A stretch of 6,866 nt of DNA from Intrasporangiaceae bacterium (GTDB taxonomy: Bacteria > Actinomycetota > Actinomycetes > Actinomycetales > Dermatophilaceae). Where the stretch lies: NCBI GenBank assembly GCA_012518475.1, contig JAAYSB010000327.1:1-6866 (forward strand), given 5' to 3'. Below are positions 4,857-6,866 of this stretch, in pieces. How positions within the stretch are numbered: position 1 is the stretch's first letter; each line of letters opens with the position of its first letter. Below the pieces are notes generated by a model. That model was not told where the DNA came from. It saw only the letters and a list, made by a program, of their open reading frames with translations, and did not search any database. The position numbers and the translations under genes are program-made.

Positions 4857-6281
4857 GTGTTCACCAGCCCCGACGAGGTTCTCGGCTACATCAAGGACCA
4901 GGACGTCAAGTTCGTCGATGTCCGTTTCTGCGACCTGCCAGGGATCATGCAGCACTTCAACGTCCCGGCCCAATCCCTCGATGAAGACTTCTTCACCGTC
5001 GGCCAGGCCTTCGACGGCTCCTCGATCCGCGGCTTCCAGGCGATCCACGAATCCGACATGAAGCTCCTCCCCGACGTGGCGACGGCATACATCGACCCCT
5101 TCCGCGCTGAGAAGACGCTCGTCATGAACTTCTCGATCGTCGACCCCTTCACGGATGAGCCGTACAGCCGCGACCCGCGCAACATCGCCGCCAAGGCCGA
5201 GGCCTACCTGAAGTCGACCGGCATTGCCGACACCGCGTACTTCGGCGCCGAGGCCGAGTTCTTCGTCTTCGACGACGTCCGGTTCAAGACCGAGGCCAAC
5301 GCCGGCTACTACTTCCTCGACAGCAAGTCCGCTGTCTGGAACACCGGCCGTGAGGAGGAGGGCGGCAACAAGGGCTACAAGCCGCGGATGAAGGGTGGCT
5401 ACTTCCCCGTCTCCCCCACGGACCACTTCGCCGACCTCCGCGACAAGATCTGCCTCACCCTGGCCGACGTCGACCTCACCGTCGAGCGCTCGCACCACGA
5501 GGTTGCCTCCGGTGGTCAGCAGGAGATCAACTACCGGTTCAACACGCTGCTGCACTCCGGCGACGACATGATGAAGTTCAAGTACGTCGTCAAGAACGTC
5601 GCCTGGCAGGCCGGCAAGTCCGCGACCTTCATGCCCAAGCCGATCTTCGGTGACAACGGATCGGGTATGCACACCCACCAGTCCCTCTGGAAGGACGGCG
5701 AGCCGCTGTTCTACGACGAGAAGGGATACGGCGGCCTGTCCGACATCGCCCGCTGGTACATCGGTGGCCTGATCAAGCACGCCCCGGCTGTCCTGGCCTT
5801 CACCAACCCGACGGTGAACTCCTACCACCGTCTCGTCCCGGGCTACGAGGCTCCGGTGAACCTGGTCTACTCGGCCCGGAACCGTTCCGCCTGCATCCGC
5901 ATCCCGATCGCCGGCACCTCGCCAAAGGCCAAGCGCATCGAGTTCCGCGTCCCGGACCCGTCGTGCAACCCCTACCTCGCCTTCGCCGCCCAGCTCATGG
6001 CCGGTCTCGACGGCATTCGCAACCGCATCGAGCCGCCGGAGCCGATCGACAAGGACCTCTACGAGCTGCCGCCGGAGGAGCACGCCGCCATCGAGCAGGT
6101 CCCCGGCTCGCTGCCCGCCGTCCTCGACGCGCTCGAGGCCGACTACGAGTTCCTCCTCGAGGGTGACGTCTTCACCAAGGACGTCATCGAGACCTGGATC
6201 GAGTACAAGCGCAAGAACGAGATCGACCCGATCCGCTTCCGCCCGCACCCGCACGAGTTCGAGATGTACTACGACATCTGA
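4857..6281 (+). CDS. glnA: Type I glutamine synthetase GlnA
   Basis: Glutamine synthetase, 474 residues, the normal length for the dodecameric GSI type. It condenses glutamate and ammonium with ATP to glutamine in the cytoplasm and is the main ammonium-assimilation enzyme. The N-terminal beta-grasp domain carries VDVRFCDLPGIMQHF. AEAEFFVFD holds the metal-binding glutamates, and NGSGMHTHQSLWKDG at 267-281 is the ATP/ammonia-site signature. NRSACIRIP and RIEFRVPDPSCNPYLAFAA follow. Tyr402 in DLYELPPEE corresponds to the adenylylated tyrosine of E. coli GS, so GlnE-type adenylylation is expected and this is the GSI-beta subtype. The GTG at 4857 follows a strong ribosome binding site and gives the family N-terminus MFTSPDEVLGYIKD. 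Upstream GlnR half-sites point to transcriptional nitrogen control, so two layers of regulation are likely. A strong hairpin lies 38 bp downstream of the stop. Confidence 0.98.
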   Translation: MFTSPDEVLGYIKDQDVKFVDVRFCDLPGIMQHFNVPAQSLDEDFFTVGQAFDGSSIRGFQAIHESDMKLLPDVATAYIDPFRAEKTLVMNFSIVDPFTDEPYSRDPRNIAAKAEAYLKSTGIADTAYFGAEAEFFVFDDVRFKTEANAGYYFLDSKSAVWNTGREEEGGNKGYKPRMKGGYFPVSPTDHFADLRDKICLTLADVDLTVERSHHEVASGGQQEINYRFNTLLHSGDDMMKFKYVVKNVAWQAGKSATFMPKPIFGDNGSGMHTHQSLWKDGEPLFYDEKGYGGLSDIARWYIGGLIKHAPAVLAFTNPTVNSYHRLVPGYEAPVNLVYSARNRSACIRIPIAGTSPKAKRIEFRVPDPSCNPYLAFAAQLMAGLDGIRNRIEPPEPIDKDLYELPPEEHAAIEQVPGSLPAVLDALEADYEFLLEGDVFTKDVIETWIEYKRKNEIDPIRFRPHPHEFEMYYDI

Positions 6282-6319
6282 TCGTTTCCGCAGGTCAGCG
6301 GCTTAAGCACCCGCAAAAT

Positions 6320-6365
6320 GTCCGCACGAGTTGTCATCGCCACAGCGACGGCAGCTCGTGCGGAC
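6320..6365. terminator. Strong hairpin between convergent genes, probable bidirectional terminator
   Basis: Perfect 11-bp arms GTCCGCACGAG (6320-6330) and CTCGTGCGGAC (6355-6365) enclose a region that can keep pairing. TTGTCA (6331-6336) and CGGCAG (6349-6354) pair with G-U wobbles and one A-C mismatch, then TCGC (6337-6340) pairs with GCGA (6345-6348) around a CACA loop. Read on the minus strand the stem is followed by ATTTTGC, a short T-run. On the plus strand only TCATTC follows. It sits between the glnA stop (6281) and the stop of the convergent gene (6401), so it could end both transcripts. Confidence 0.75.
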
Positions 6366-6400
6366 TCATTCTGCGCCTATCGGCAAGGTCCACGGCACTG

Positions 6401-6866
6401 CTAGGGCAGTCGATACGAAGTGCCCAGGGCAGCGTTGAGCTGGTCGAACAACACCCCCGTTTGTTCCCGGACGACAGCGAAGGTAGCGGCGCCTTCGATC
6501 GGGCTGACCGAGTACGTGTCGGCCGCCTGCCTGGCGAAATCCTCAAGCGTGGCCAGACGGGCCATGTAGTCGGCTGCATCCACACCGGGAGGAACCCCGG
6601 CATCAGCCAGCCGGACGAAGCTGTCCCCGAGCATCCGCATCGGCGTGGGCACCTGGATCCCGTCCAGGAGACGCTCATCGATGATCCGGATGTCCTCGAT
6701 GATGTCGGAAACCTTGGAATCCGCCCAATCCCGGTCGAAGGACGACTCCGGAACCGGGTCACTTGTCGTGGTCGTTCTCGTCGGAGCCGCTCGCGTGGGT
6801 GCCGGGGCCGAGGTCTGCGATGTCGCGCTCGGTTGGGGTACCGATGTGGTCGCGCTGGACGTCGGA
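6401..6866 (-). CDS. Partial gene: exported or lipoprotein-like protein of unknown function (C-terminal part)
   Basis: This frame stays open from the right edge of the window to a TAG stop at 6401-6403, giving 154 residues with the N-terminus missing. The first 40 or so visible residues are a low-complexity linker of Ser, Thr, Pro and Ala (for example TRTTTTSDPVPESS at about 29-42) with no hydrophobic segment. About 110 residues of mixed, largely helical character follow, including DIIEDIRIIDERLLDG and VVREQTGVLFDQLNAALG, ending in GTSYRLP. Such a linker in actinobacteria usually follows a lipobox or signal peptide and spans the cell wall, so an extracytoplasmic protein is likely. That is inference, because the signal region lies outside the window. 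The visible domain contains no cysteine and no enzymatic motif I recognise. It may be a small helical domain that binds a partner. Internal ATGs such as the one ending at 6652 would split a continuous domain and are not taken as starts. Confidence 0.7.
   Translation of the reverse strand, partial: PTSSATTSVPQPSATSQTSAPAPTRAAPTRTTTTSDPVPESSFDRDWADSKVSDIIEDIRIIDERLLDGIQVPTPMRMLGDSFVRLADAGVPPGVDAADYMARLATLEDFARQAADTYSVSPIEGAATFAVVREQTGVLFDQLNAALGTSYRLP

Noticed and set aside
4830..6254. Long open frame on the minus strand opposite glnA
   Set aside because: It spans almost all of a highly conserved gene and translates to repetitive Val/Glu/Asp/Leu-rich sequence without motifs, so it is a codon-bias artefact.
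6334..6762. Complete-looking minus-strand frame from an ATG at 6762
   Set aside because: It lies out of frame with the gene ending at 6401, runs through the 3' hairpin, and translates to Arg/Ser/Pro-rich low-complexity sequence. The frame ending at 6401 is open to the edge and gives a linker plus a plausible helical domain.
1..6866. CRISPR array, tRNA or rRNA genes, insertion sequence, toxin-antitoxin or defence cassette
   Set aside because: I saw no regularly spaced repeats, no tRNA-like cloverleaf in the gaps, no transposase motifs or flanking terminal repeats, and no unassigned pair of small genes. The coding content is housekeeping apart from the partial gene at the right edge.

Overview
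This window looks like ordinary chromosomal DNA from a high-GC Gram-positive bacterium (Actinomycetota), probably a Micrococcales member near the Intrasporangiaceae. The reasons are the strong G/C bias at third codon positions, frequent GTG starts, the gene order lipB-lipA-DUF4191-(RDD)-glnA known from actinobacteria including mycobacteria, and promoter hexamers of the TANNNT type placed 6-7 nt before start codons. The family-level placement is an impression from protein style, not a computed result.

Layout. Positions 49-786 (+) encode a peptidase S51 (peptidase E-like) protein. Its 3' end overlaps by 44 bp the convergent Gfo/Idh/MocA-family oxidoreductase at 743-1762 (-). A 49-bp divergent promoter region separates the oxidoreductase from lipB (1812-2441, +), which is followed closely by lipA (2451-3476, +) and a two-TM DUF4191 membrane protein (3482-4231, +). 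A small RDD-family membrane protein (4264-4695, -) converges on DUF4191 across a compact hairpin. The 161-bp gap at 4696-4856 holds the RDD promoter and the control region of glnA (4857-6281, +), type I glutamine synthetase. After glnA comes a strong 46-nt hairpin (6320-6365). A minus-strand gene then runs off the right edge (6401-6866); its visible part is a Ser/Thr/Pro-rich linker followed by a predicted helical domain, probably of an exported protein or lipoprotein. No stretch longer than 300 bases lacks a gene.

How the genes work together. LipB and LipA are the two steps of de novo protein lipoylation: octanoyl transfer from ACP, then sulfur insertion. GlnA assimilates ammonium. The two membrane proteins between them have no established function, but their position beside lipA and glnA is conserved in actinobacteria.

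Most notable signals. (1) Upstream of glnA are four half-sites spaced exactly 11 nt apart that match the actinobacterial GlnR operator pattern. (2) Six of the seven genes whose starts are visible carry a TANNNT hexamer 6-7 nt before the chosen start, indicating leaderless transcription; glnA alone has a Shine-Dalgarno sequence and a longer leader. (3) The putative lipA promoter begins in the lipB stop codon. I see no mobile element, CRISPR array, tRNA, rRNA, or evident new defence or biosynthetic system.
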